The notes under the pieces: model-generated
Seen by the model: the letters and a program-made list of their open reading frames with translations, nothing else
What the model was told of the DNA's origin: nothing
Database searches by the model: none
Made by a program: the position numbers and the translations under genes
Shown: piece after piece, positions 17,835 through 26,231 of the stretch
Position numbering within the stretch: position 1 is the first letter of the stretch
Layout of the letters: every line of letters starts with the position of its first letter
Assembly: GCA_947476335.1 (NCBI GenBank)
Contig: CANJQH010000027.1
Location: forward strand, 1 to 39,396
Origin: Anaerolineae bacterium
GTDB taxonomy: Bacteria; Chloroflexota; Anaerolineae; J036; Brachytrichaceae
Direction: 5' to 3'
Length of the DNA stretch: 39,396 bases

Positions 17835-17842
17835 CTGTTGCC

Positions 17843-19837
17843 ATGCGCTCTCTGCCCGTTTTCGTACTCGCGTCTCTGCTCTTCTTCGGCGTCGGCATCG
17901 CCCAGCTGCGTTCGCCCGGCCTGATGTACGACGAAGCTGCCGACGCCGTGCCAGCTATGGAACTGCTCCTCGGACAGAAGCCGAGCATCGCGCGCAGCAT
18001 CATGGTTTTCGGCCACGAGCTTCCACTCATGATGCTCGACCACATCGGCCCGGCGTCAATTTACACGAGCGCAGCCGGCTTCGCTCTGTTCGGCATCTCG
18101 GTCGAGACGCTGCGCGTCACGCAGTTGTGTGTAGGCTGGATCGCGCTGCTACTACTGTGGCTGCTTGCACAAAGCTGGGCCGGTGATCGCGTGACAAATG
18201 CATCGGTGCTGCTTGCTGCCACCGCACCGACCATGGTGTGGTGGTCACGTTTCGGTGCCAACTACACGGTGCCACTGCTGCCGATCGCACTCGGCATGCT
18301 GCTCGCACTCACGCATGCATGGCGCAAACGCAGCGTGAATGCAGCCGCACTTGCTGCGTTTCTCCTGGGCGCCGGCATCGTCACGAAAATTCTTTTCATC
18401 TGGCTGCTCGCTCCGCTGGCCATCACCGCATTCGTATATCGCCGCGAACTTTTCACGCGCCTGCGTACGCTGCCACTTCGCAGCATATTCGTAATCCCAG
18501 CAGCATTGCTGCTCGGCGCAGCGCCGCTGCTCATTCACAATATCCCCGATGGCGCCACACTGCGCTTCATCCTCGGCAACGCAGCACAGACGCGCCTTTA
18601 CGGACACGATAATTTTGCCTTCGGAAAAAACTTCGTCTACGTCGTCACAGAATTTCTGCGCGCAATCGGCGGCGACATTCGCGCATCCGAAGCACCTGGC
18701 GGCCCCCCACTCGGCGCCGTCGCCTTTGTCTTCGCACTCGTCGCTGGAATCGGACTGCTCATGCGCAGGCGCATCACAACGCCGGCCTTCACCTTCGCAC
18801 TGCTCACACCCCTGATAGTGCTGCCACTCAGCACCGTCAGCACCAGCAGCATCGGCGCAACATACGTCTTCATCATCATGCCGCTGGCATGGCTTTTAAT
18901 CGCATGGACGATCACACACATTGCAGCACAGCGCATCGCATGGATCGCAATCGGCGCCGTCATCATCGCCAACCTCACAGGCAGCGCCGTTGTGCACGCA
19001 TTCTTCGCACGCACAGGCGGGCGCGGTCATTGGTCAGACGCAATCTTCACACTGTCCGACGACCTGCAAAAAAACTACGCGAACCGACCGATCGTCGCAA
19101 TGGACTGGGGATTCCGCCGCAACGTGAATCTGCTCACACAGGACGCAGTCGAGCCAGTCGAAGTCTTCGGCTACGCACCACAGCCCAGCAAAGATTTCCA
19201 GAATGTGGCAAGTGTGCTGCTGCGCGACTCGTCGACAATTTATCTTTTCCATGGTCCGCAGGCCACACTTTTTCATGGCCGCCTCACAGCGCTGCAGCGC
19301 GCGGCGACGATGCAAGACAAGGAGCTCGAACTGCAGCATACGTATTTCGGTCGTGACGGCGAACCTGCAATTCAGCTCTACACCGCACATGATGCGCATG
19401 CCAGCTTCGTCATCTCGCCTGCACTGACCGAGCGCAACGCTATTTTTGCCAATGGCGTGACGCTGCTGGGCGGCCACATCACCTACGACACAGCACAGCA
19501 CGAAGTGCGCGTCGATCTGCAGTGGCGCTCTGACACTGATCACCTTGCAACTGATTCAATACTGCTGCACGTCATCGATCAGTCGAACGGCACACGCGTC
19601 GCCGACGGCGATCATCAGCCGATCTATGACAACCGCCCATTCGATGTTTGGCAGCGCAACGAAATCGTGCTGGACACATACTGGATCAAGCTGCCGCCCG
19701 ATCTGCCGCCGAACGTGTATCAAATCCGCGTCGGCATCTACGACCGCGCCTCCGGCCAGCGCCGTCACATCGATGATCCACACAATGACGCCGGCGGCGA
19801 TTCGCTGATGCTGGATACGTTCGTCGTGGAAAAGTAA
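17843..19837 (+). CDS. GT39-like membrane glycosyltransferase with C-terminal beta-sandwich
   Basis: A 664-aa polytopic protein. MYDEAADAVPAMELL (28-42) holds the D30-E31 pair typical of GT39 catalytic loops. About 11-12 transmembrane segments follow to about residue 415. The C-terminal soluble part (about 420-664) ends with a beta-sandwich: ILLHVIDQSNGTRVADGDHQ, then LPPDLPPNVYQIRVGIYDRA. This ending recurs in several neighbours. The open frame extends upstream to 17717, but the upstream part crosses the -10 box, so 17843 is the start. Acceptor unknown; outward-facing catalysis on the cell surface is inferred from the fold. Confidence 0.82.
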   Translation: MRSLPVFVLASLLFFGVGIAQLRSPGLMYDEAADAVPAMELLLGQKPSIARSIMVFGHELPLMMLDHIGPASIYTSAAGFALFGISVETLRVTQLCVGWIALLLLWLLAQSWAGDRVTNASVLLAATAPTMVWWSRFGANYTVPLLPIALGMLLALTHAWRKRSVNAAALAAFLLGAGIVTKILFIWLLAPLAITAFVYRRELFTRLRTLPLRSIFVIPAALLLGAAPLLIHNIPDGATLRFILGNAAQTRLYGHDNFAFGKNFVYVVTEFLRAIGGDIRASEAPGGPPLGAVAFVFALVAGIGLLMRRRITTPAFTFALLTPLIVLPLSTVSTSSIGATYVFIIMPLAWLLIAWTITHIAAQRIAWIAIGAVIIANLTGSAVVHAFFARTGGRGHWSDAIFTLSDDLQKNYANRPIVAMDWGFRRNVNLLTQDAVEPVEVFGYAPQPSKDFQNVASVLLRDSSTIYLFHGPQATLFHGRLTALQRAATMQDKELELQHTYFGRDGEPAIQLYTAHDAHASFVISPALTERNAIFANGVTLLGGHITYDTAQHEVRVDLQWRSDTDHLATDSILLHVIDQSNGTRVADGDHQPIYDNRPFDVWQRNEIVLDTYWIKLPPDLPPNVYQIRVGIYDRASGQRRHIDDPHNDAGGDSLMLDTFVVEK

Positions 19838-19879
19838 CCTTGTCAAGCACAGCACGGACCGCCAACGGTCCATCGTCGG

Positions 19880-19885
19880 TACACT
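19880..19885 (+). promoter_or_regulatory. -10 box of the YfhO-like gene
   Basis: TACACT is 8 nt before ATG 19894. Confidence 0.55.
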
Positions 19886-19893
19886 ACGCCGCA

Positions 19894-22110
19894 ATGCTCC
19901 GCATGCCCCGCCTCCGCCGCGCCGCCGCACTCGCACTCCTCGTGCTGATCTGGACCGTCTTCTTCTGGCGTGTGCTGACACCAAATCCGACGGACCGACT
20001 CACTTTCCAACAAGGCGATTTCACACTTCAGTTCCTCGCATATCGTCAGATGGCGTATGCACAGTTGTCACACGGCATGCTACCGACGATCACCGAATGC
20101 CTGTACTCAGGCCATCCATTCCAGGCCGACCCACAGGCGCAACTGCTGTATCCACCTGTGTTTGGCGCGATGCTGCTCGGCCGTACATTGGGCTGGGAAA
20201 CTTATCCGCTGCGCGCACTCGAGTTCGAAGTAATGTTGCATACGCTGCTGGCAGCGCTCGGCGCATTCGCATTTCTGCGCGAGCTCGGCCTGCGACGCGG
20301 TGCTGCATTGTTTGGATCAAGCGTCTTCGCCTACGGTGGCTTCATGACCGGCTACGCCATGCTGCAGACCAGCATTCTTGAAACTGCAGCCTGGCTGCCC
20401 ATCGCACTGCTTGCGCTGCACCGGCTGATCAATGCAGAACGTCCATGGCGCTGGATAGCCGCGCTCGCCAGCGTGCTCGCCATCACGCTCACGGCCGGCC
20501 ACCCACAGACGCTGCTCTTCATACTCTATGCCGGCGCACTCGCCTGGCTGTGGTGGACGCGTGGCCACTCGCACACCACGCAGTTGAAGCGCATCATTCC
20601 AGCCGGAGTTCTCGCCGTTGCACTCTCCGCAGCACAGCTTGCACCATCGGTCTGGTTCATGATGAATTCGACGCGCGCCGGGCTTTCATTCGACAAAGCC
20701 GGCAGCGGCTTCGCGCTGCAAGACATCTCACTTTTCGCGCTGACCGGCGTCTTCAACATCTGGCAGCCGCTCTTCGTCGGAATCATCACGCTCGCGCTCG
20801 CAGCATTCGCACTGCTGCGCCGCACGCGTTCTGATACAGCGCTGTGGGCAATCATGGCGATCGGCGCGCTCGTGCTCAGCTTCGGCGCGAACGCACTGGG
20901 CTTTGATTTGTTCTATGCGCTCGCACCAGGCTACCGCCAATTCCAAAGCCAGGAACGTCATGCACTCATCGTTAATTTCGCGCTCGCAGTGCTGAGCGCC
21001 TACGGGCTGCACGCACTCATGGACGAGGTCGGTCTGCGCACGCGCGCGCAGCTGCGGCGCACCAGCGTACGCGTATTCGCCATCGCAGGCATCATCTTTG
21101 CCACGCTGCTCGTGCTTCGTATATACGTCGCCGATGCGGAATATACGCCGCACATCGCGCTGCTGACGCTCGGGCTTCTTGCCACTGGCGCTCTGCTGCT
21201 GTGGCGCGCGCACGAGCGCAGCGCTTCCATTTCGTGGAACGTCGCAGTCCTTTGTGTGCTGCTCTTCGAACTCTTCACCGCCAACCGTACAACGGCGCTA
21301 CAAAAACCAGCCGAAGCTTTTCCATCTCTTCCATTGCTGACACCAGTGCTGGCAGAAATGGCGCAGCGCCCAACAGCAAAATACGAACGCATCTACAACC
21401 ATTTCGGCCTGCCGCTCAACGGCGCATGTGTAAATGGCCTGAACGAAATCGGAGGCGGCTCACCAATTGTATGGCGCACATACAAAAATTTTCTCGAGCG
21501 CACACCCGAAGACGTGCTCATGAAATTACTGAACGTGCGCTATGCCGTCACATGGCGCGGTGCGATGACCACACCAGCAGGCGTTGAAATTCCATGGTAT
21601 CTGCTCGCGCGCAGCGAATTCGAAGGCAAGACCGCCAGCACTTATCGGCTCGACTGGCAGCCGCCCAACACGCGCGGCGCATGGATCGCGCCGGTGCGCA
21701 TCGTGTCCGACGAAGACGAACTTTTCGCCGCGATGTCCACACCCGGCTTTGATCCATTCGCCGAAACACTGCTCTTTGATGGAGATGCGCCGCACAGCAA
21801 CGGCACCGCCACCGTCGAAGGTAAAGCCAACGGATATATAAAGATCGCAGTGCAGGCCGATGGTGATGCGCTGCTCACCGTAAGCGAGGCGTACCATCCA
21901 AACTGGGTCGCGCTGATCGACGGCGTCCCAGCGCAGCCGAGTCGCGCGTACGGCGCACTGCTCAGCGTGCGCATTCCCGCCGGCGCACACAGCGTCGAGC
22001 TCAGCTACCGCCCATTGGATCTGTACGTCGGTGCCGCAATCAGCGCACTGGCGGGAATTTTTCTTCTGTTTCAAATTTCAAATTTCAAATTGAGAAAATC
22101 TGAAGTCTGA
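19894..22110 (+). CDS. YfhO-family membrane protein
   Basis: A 738-aa polytopic protein. The N-terminal QGDFTLQFLAYRQ motif (D42), the loop LYSGHPFQADPQAQLLYPP and the C-terminal SEAYHPNWVALIDGVPAQ region with a final transmembrane helix match the YfhO family, GT-C-like proteins linked in Firmicutes to glycosylation of lipoteichoic acid. Here the substrate is unknown. I choose ATG 19894 over the TTG at 19840 because of the -10 spacing and because the hydrophobic helix begins right after it. The last 15 residues (QISNFKLRKSEV) are coded by a heptamer repeat (22072-22120), so the tail may have been added by repeat spread. Confidence 0.82.
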   Translation: MLRMPRLRRAAALALLVLIWTVFFWRVLTPNPTDRLTFQQGDFTLQFLAYRQMAYAQLSHGMLPTITECLYSGHPFQADPQAQLLYPPVFGAMLLGRTLGWETYPLRALEFEVMLHTLLAALGAFAFLRELGLRRGAALFGSSVFAYGGFMTGYAMLQTSILETAAWLPIALLALHRLINAERPWRWIAALASVLAITLTAGHPQTLLFILYAGALAWLWWTRGHSHTTQLKRIIPAGVLAVALSAAQLAPSVWFMMNSTRAGLSFDKAGSGFALQDISLFALTGVFNIWQPLFVGIITLALAAFALLRRTRSDTALWAIMAIGALVLSFGANALGFDLFYALAPGYRQFQSQERHALIVNFALAVLSAYGLHALMDEVGLRTRAQLRRTSVRVFAIAGIIFATLLVLRIYVADAEYTPHIALLTLGLLATGALLLWRAHERSASISWNVAVLCVLLFELFTANRTTALQKPAEAFPSLPLLTPVLAEMAQRPTAKYERIYNHFGLPLNGACVNGLNEIGGGSPIVWRTYKNFLERTPEDVLMKLLNVRYAVTWRGAMTTPAGVEIPWYLLARSEFEGKTASTYRLDWQPPNTRGAWIAPVRIVSDEDELFAAMSTPGFDPFAETLLFDGDAPHSNGTATVEGKANGYIKIAVQADGDALLTVSEAYHPNWVALIDGVPAQPSRAYGALLSVRIPAGAHSVELSYRPLDLYVGAAISALAGIFLLFQISNFKLRKSEV

Positions 22111-22120
22111 AATCAAATAA
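22072..22120. repeat. Heptamer repeat at the 3' end of the YfhO-like gene
   Basis: CAAATTT (22072, 22079), CAAATTG (22086), AGAAAAT, CTGAAGT (22100), CTGAAAT (22107) and CAAATAA (22114) follow in register. It codes the C-terminus and runs into the MITE at 22117. Confidence 0.8.
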
Positions 22121-22229
22121 CAACTCAGGCCATCCGGTTTTCCAACGCGCAACACGCTTTTCCTTGCCTCTGCCGGGGACAAAAACAGCGTGTTGCACGA
22201 GAAATATCAACCGAAGACTGAGTAGTTAC
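22117..22229 (-). mobile_element. Palindromic MITE, copy C (reverse, degenerate)
   Basis: ATAACAACTCAGGCCATCCGG at the left and GACTGAGTAGTTAC at the right mark a reverse copy. The inner hairpin is partly decayed. The flanks GAAATCAA (22109-22116) and AAAATCAA (22230-22237) match at 7 of 8 bases, which suggests an aged target duplication. Without the element the two convergent genes would end only 6 nt apart. Confidence 0.82.
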
Positions 22230-22237
22230 AAAATCAA

Positions 22238-24142
22238 TCAATCTGAAATCCACAGGTCCACACCATTGTCCGGCTGCTTGTCGGGCTGTTGCACCGTGAC
22301 CGGCGCGATTTCCGGATACGTATATGAACCAAAGCGCACGCGATACGGGCCGGTCGGCAGCGGACGATCGAGCGGGATCGTCGCATGCAAAAGCAGAAGA
22401 TCACCGACGCGCCACGACGCCGGATGCACGCCGGCGATGTCAACCCCTGCACGTTTTTCATCCCCGACGAACGCCTGGAAGTACCAGTGGTAATCCGCAC
22501 CTTCAGGTGGAAGCGTCGTCACTTCAAATTGAACCTCAACGCGCAGCGCGTTCGATTCGCGCTGCACGCGTGCGCCGCGCAGCAGCAGCCCACTCTCCCA
22601 GCGTGCCTGCGGCGCCGCCGGTAATTCACCCGGCAGCCCATCGATCTGCGCATACGTGAATCTGCCGCCGCTGCCCACACGCGATGGAACTGAAAATTCG
22701 TGCGCGCCTGCACCACGCAGCATTTCGAGCAGCGGCTCGGCGCCGGGCGCGACGACATACTGCGTATGCGCACCTGTAAAAATCAACCCGTCGCTCTCAC
22801 TGTTGAAAAACCGATACGGCACATCCGCCAGCACCGCGCGCAAAATCACGGCAGGTTCGTTCCACGGTGTCGGGAATCCCTGCACCACGACGACGGCATC
22901 GCTGCCCGTGTTTAACTTCAGCAGTTCCGCGCGCGCAGCGAGCACGCTGCGCACCGGCTGGCCGTATCCACCTTTTGTATCAAAGCGATCAACGATGTCG
23001 TGAAAGTGCAGCGTTGTCACAATCTGCCAGCCGCACAGCAGCGCCACCACAGCAACGGCAGCGACGCGCAGTGCACGTCCGAGGCTCATGCATCGATCAA
23101 ACACGTACGCCATCAGCAAAGCCGGCGCCGGCAGCAGTGAAGTGAGGTACTGCACTTCCACAGGACGGCTGGAGTGAAACTGAATCATCGCAGGCACAAA
23201 CACCCACGCCAGCAAAATCAACGCCGGCACACTGCGTCTCCGCAGCACGATCCAAACGGCATAGGCGCACGCCGCCGCCATTCCGATCACCTGCACATCG
23301 TCGATCCACGCACCCCAATTCCACGGCACCGCCGTCCAGACGCCGTACGCCGCGCCCGTCAACACGCCGAGGTGCGCGCCACCGCTCAGCCAGCCGATGC
23401 GTTCAAATACCTCCGGTCGCCATGCTGCGCCTCCACCCACCGCGCCGAAATACGCGCGCAGGCTGCCGAAGTCGCCGCTCACATCCTGAATCACATATGC
23501 CGCAGCAAGCAGCACGCCAGGAATCAGGCCGAAGAGCAGCGGCTTCCAACGCAGGCTGCGACGGCCAATCCAAGCAGCAAACAGCATCACCGGCAGTAAA
23601 TACACGCCCCCCAAATGCGTGCCGGCCGTCAGCGAAAGCCCAAGCCCAGCGATGAACCAGCCGCGCGGATTACGTCGCACAGCAATCTCAAGCAGGCCGA
23701 TCATCAGCACAGCCGAAAACAACGGCTGACAAACCGGCCACAGATTGCGCGCAAATTCAATCGGCCACGGCGCTACGGCATACAGCAAAGCACCGATCCA
23801 TCCAACTCGGCCAGCAAAATAGCGCCGCCCAATCGCATACACCATCGCTGTGGTGAGCACATCAAAAAACACGCGGTACACCACGACCGAGAAGAAGTTT
23901 TTCGTGAACAAATACGGCAGCGCCATCACATATAAGTACGCCGCCGGATGTGCACCGACTGAGCCATGTGGCTGCATACCCCACAGACGCCCCGCTGCAA
24001 TATCCTGCGCGTACCACAGCGGATACGCCTGATCGAAGCGAAAGTCGATCAGATCCAGCCGATGCATGCGCAGCACCGCAGCGAGCAGCACCAGCAGCGC
24101 AGGAATCCACCACATCGACTTTGATCGTTCACGCATCGTCAT
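22238..24142 (-). CDS. GT-C-like membrane protein with C-terminal beta domain
   Basis: A 634-aa polytopic protein. The first loop reads DFRFDQAYPLWYAQDIAAGR (D37 followed by Q instead of the usual E), then HPAAYLYVMALPYL. About 11 helices extend to about residue 380, and the soluble C-terminus carries a beta-rich end (LHATIPLDRPLPTGPYRVRFGSY). It resembles the protein starting at 35219, which reads YDRGYPLGLGIFIRDAVAAGR at the same place. Function: probable glycosyltransferase, not certain because the D-E pair is altered. GGCGAGG lies just before the start; M3 (24136) is an alternative. It is the last gene of a minus-strand series from 28975. Confidence 0.72.
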   Translation of the reverse strand: MTMRERSKSMWWIPALLVLLAAVLRMHRLDLIDFRFDQAYPLWYAQDIAAGRLWGMQPHGSVGAHPAAYLYVMALPYLFTKNFFSVVVYRVFFDVLTTAMVYAIGRRYFAGRVGWIGALLYAVAPWPIEFARNLWPVCQPLFSAVLMIGLLEIAVRRNPRGWFIAGLGLSLTAGTHLGGVYLLPVMLFAAWIGRRSLRWKPLLFGLIPGVLLAAAYVIQDVSGDFGSLRAYFGAVGGGAAWRPEVFERIGWLSGGAHLGVLTGAAYGVWTAVPWNWGAWIDDVQVIGMAAACAYAVWIVLRRRSVPALILLAWVFVPAMIQFHSSRPVEVQYLTSLLPAPALLMAYVFDRCMSLGRALRVAAVAVVALLCGWQIVTTLHFHDIVDRFDTKGGYGQPVRSVLAARAELLKLNTGSDAVVVVQGFPTPWNEPAVILRAVLADVPYRFFNSESDGLIFTGAHTQYVVAPGAEPLLEMLRGAGAHEFSVPSRVGSGGRFTYAQIDGLPGELPAAPQARWESGLLLRGARVQRESNALRVEVQFEVTTLPPEGADYHWYFQAFVGDEKRAGVDIAGVHPASWRVGDLLLLHATIPLDRPLPTGPYRVRFGSYTYPEIAPVTVQQPDKQPDNGVDLWISD

Positions 24143-24154
24143 ACATCCTCGCCT

Positions 24155-24266
24155 TTAACTACTCAGGCTCAAATCAGTATTTCCCGCGAAACACACTATT
24201 CTCTCCCCCTTCGGGGGAGAGAATAGTGTGTTTCGCGTTGGAAAAATAGCCGGCCTGAGTAGTTAC
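24155..24266 (+). mobile_element. 112-bp palindromic MITE, copy D
   Basis: TAACTACTCAG and CTGAGTAGTTA ends, with an inner 25-bp perfect hairpin (24185-24237) identical to copy A. An exact 8-bp target duplication CCTCGCCT flanks it (24147-24154 and 24267-24274). It splits two same-strand genes: one duplication copy keeps the downstream Shine-Dalgarno sequence and the other reaches into the upstream stop codon. Confidence 0.95.
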
Positions 24267-24272
24267 CCTCGC

Positions 24273-26231
24273 CTACTCTGACTTTTCACTCACTCGCGCC
24301 TTCGTCGGCAGCAGCACCGAGCCATACATCTGCTGCGCAGGCGGGCTCGCAAACGTCGGCGGGCGCTGCCCACCGATCGGATCGTACAAACCCACGAAGA
24401 TCGGATATTCACCAACAGCATCTGCATTCACACCAAAGTGCTGCACATCGACGACCACCTGTCCCTTCGCCCAACACGTCGTCGGATACGCCTCCTGCAT
24501 CGGCAGCCCATCAGCCTGTGCCACACGCGCCTGGTCATTTGCATCCGTCGCCACATGCACGAAAGAACGAAATGAAACAGGCACAGGCTCGTCGCTCATA
24601 CGCTGCCAAAATAATTGGATCGCACCTTCGCGCCCGGCGACGAGTTCGTCGATTTCATATGCCACCAGCGCGATCTGCCCGCTCGCACCAAAGCGCGTAT
24701 CAACCACGACCGCGCTCGCCGGCACACTCTCCACGGGCAGCGTCTCCGGCATATAGCCATACATATGTACGCGCATCAACGAATTCTGCGCGATGGTCTG
24801 CACACCGAGCAATGCAAATACGACAACACACAACGCTGCACGGCTGCGCAGCACGACGGCAGCCGCAGCCACAGCGATTGGTGTGAAATACAGCCATACG
24901 CGACCAGTCTCTCCGCGCGCCACATGCAGCTCCGACAAAATCACCAACGGTACGATGAACGCAGCCGCGAACGAAACTGTTTTCCCGCGTGCCGATGCAG
25001 AACCACCGAACACGGACAGCAGCGCTGCCGCCGCGATCGGCAGGCCGGCCATCGTCAGCATGTCCCACGGATGCCAGACCACGAATGGCCAGAACGGAAA
25101 CTCGATGCCCAGATGACTATCGAAGACGACGTCGTACAAAGCGAACACGTTCAACCCGGTCCACACATATGCCGTACCCCAGATCAAGGCTGTGCCGAGC
25201 AGCGCCGCCGCCCCACCACGCACAAGATCGGACAGCACAGGCAGGAAGCCGCCCATACGACCACTCACCTTCGCACGAGCTTCGCCCTTGAATTCGTCCC
25301 ACACCATGCGCACGACTGTATAGACCGCAGCGATCAGCCCGATCGGCGCCGCGCCGAACGTCAGAAACGTGGCGACCGACAACATCGTCCCAGCCGCAAG
25401 CATCCAGCCTGCTCGTCGCGACTGCACGAAGCGCTCGCACAACAACAAAATCAGCGGCGTGAATAATGCCAGCCCGCGATCGAACTGCGCCACCCACAAT
25501 CCAAAGCCCGGCGTCAGCGAATACAGCAGCGCCGCAATCGCAGCCGCACGCGCACCGGACAACCGGCGCACGAGCGCATAAAGCGGCACAATCGCCGCCA
25601 TCGCCGCCATCACTTCGACCGCAGCACCGAACACACCAGACGCCATCTGCGCCGACGGCACGTCGACGGAAACGAGGCTCTGACAACTTGTCGCACGCAG
25701 CCAAGCCGCAAGTGAATCCGCCACGCCTGGCATCAGTTCAAATATGCGCGTGCCGAGCCAGAAGATCAGCGACAGCCCAGGCGGATGGCGCATCTGGTGC
25801 ACAGGGTAGTTCGGTGCGCGCTGCACGTACGAACCGATGAAATCGACGACGTCTGTCACACCTGCGCCCACAGTCCAGTAACCACCAGTCTTCCACGCAT
25901 ACGTACGACGCATGATCTCGGCAAAGACATCCGCATGCGTGACACGCACCGCTGCCCACTGCAAAAACAATCCACCGAAAACAACCATCCCCACAAGCAC
26001 AATGCGCTGCCGACGCGTCGGCATGTCGCTCCAGTCACGCAGCAGCAGCAGCGCACTTGCTACAAAAACGACCACGCCTCCACAGAGCGGCGCCAGCGCA
26101 GCAAGGCCCGCATCAAACGCGCGCGGCCACAAAATCAGCCCGTCGCGCTGCGGCTGAAAAATCAGCAACGCCACGTACAGCAACGTCGGCACTGCACACA
26201 AAAGCGCTGCCCAGCGCGTTCGATTTGTCAT
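24273..26231 (-). CDS. Polytopic membrane protein, GT-C-like, paralogue of the gene at 29824
   Basis: A 652-aa protein with about 12 transmembrane segments and a C-terminal beta-sandwich (RSFVHVATDANDQARVAQAD, then GEYPIFVGLYDPIGGQR). It shares distinctive motifs with the protein at 29824-31743: GGYWTVGAGVTD, HPPGLSLIF, FPFWPFVVWHPWD and LHVARGETGRVWLYF. It lacks an obvious early D-E pair, so the GT-C assignment is by architecture only. Its ATG overlaps the stop of the upstream gene (ATGA, 26231-26228), so the two are translationally coupled. Confidence 0.7.
   Translation of the reverse strand: MTNRTRWAALLCAVPTLLYVALLIFQPQRDGLILWPRAFDAGLAALAPLCGGVVVFVASALLLLRDWSDMPTRRQRIVLVGMVVFGGLFLQWAAVRVTHADVFAEIMRRTYAWKTGGYWTVGAGVTDVVDFIGSYVQRAPNYPVHQMRHPPGLSLIFWLGTRIFELMPGVADSLAAWLRATSCQSLVSVDVPSAQMASGVFGAAVEVMAAMAAIVPLYALVRRLSGARAAAIAALLYSLTPGFGLWVAQFDRGLALFTPLILLLCERFVQSRRAGWMLAAGTMLSVATFLTFGAAPIGLIAAVYTVVRMVWDEFKGEARAKVSGRMGGFLPVLSDLVRGGAAALLGTALIWGTAYVWTGLNVFALYDVVFDSHLGIEFPFWPFVVWHPWDMLTMAGLPIAAAALLSVFGGSASARGKTVSFAAAFIVPLVILSELHVARGETGRVWLYFTPIAVAAAAVVLRSRAALCVVVFALLGVQTIAQNSLMRVHMYGYMPETLPVESVPASAVVVDTRFGASGQIALVAYEIDELVAGREGAIQLFWQRMSDEPVPVSFRSFVHVATDANDQARVAQADGLPMQEAYPTTCWAKGQVVVDVQHFGVNADAVGEYPIFVGLYDPIGGQRPPTFASPPAQQMYGSVLLPTKARVSEKSE

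Noticed and set aside
17717..17842. N-terminal extension of the glycosyltransferase gene at 17843
   Set aside because: It would translate through the tandem repeat and the -10 box; the first membrane helix begins right after 17843.
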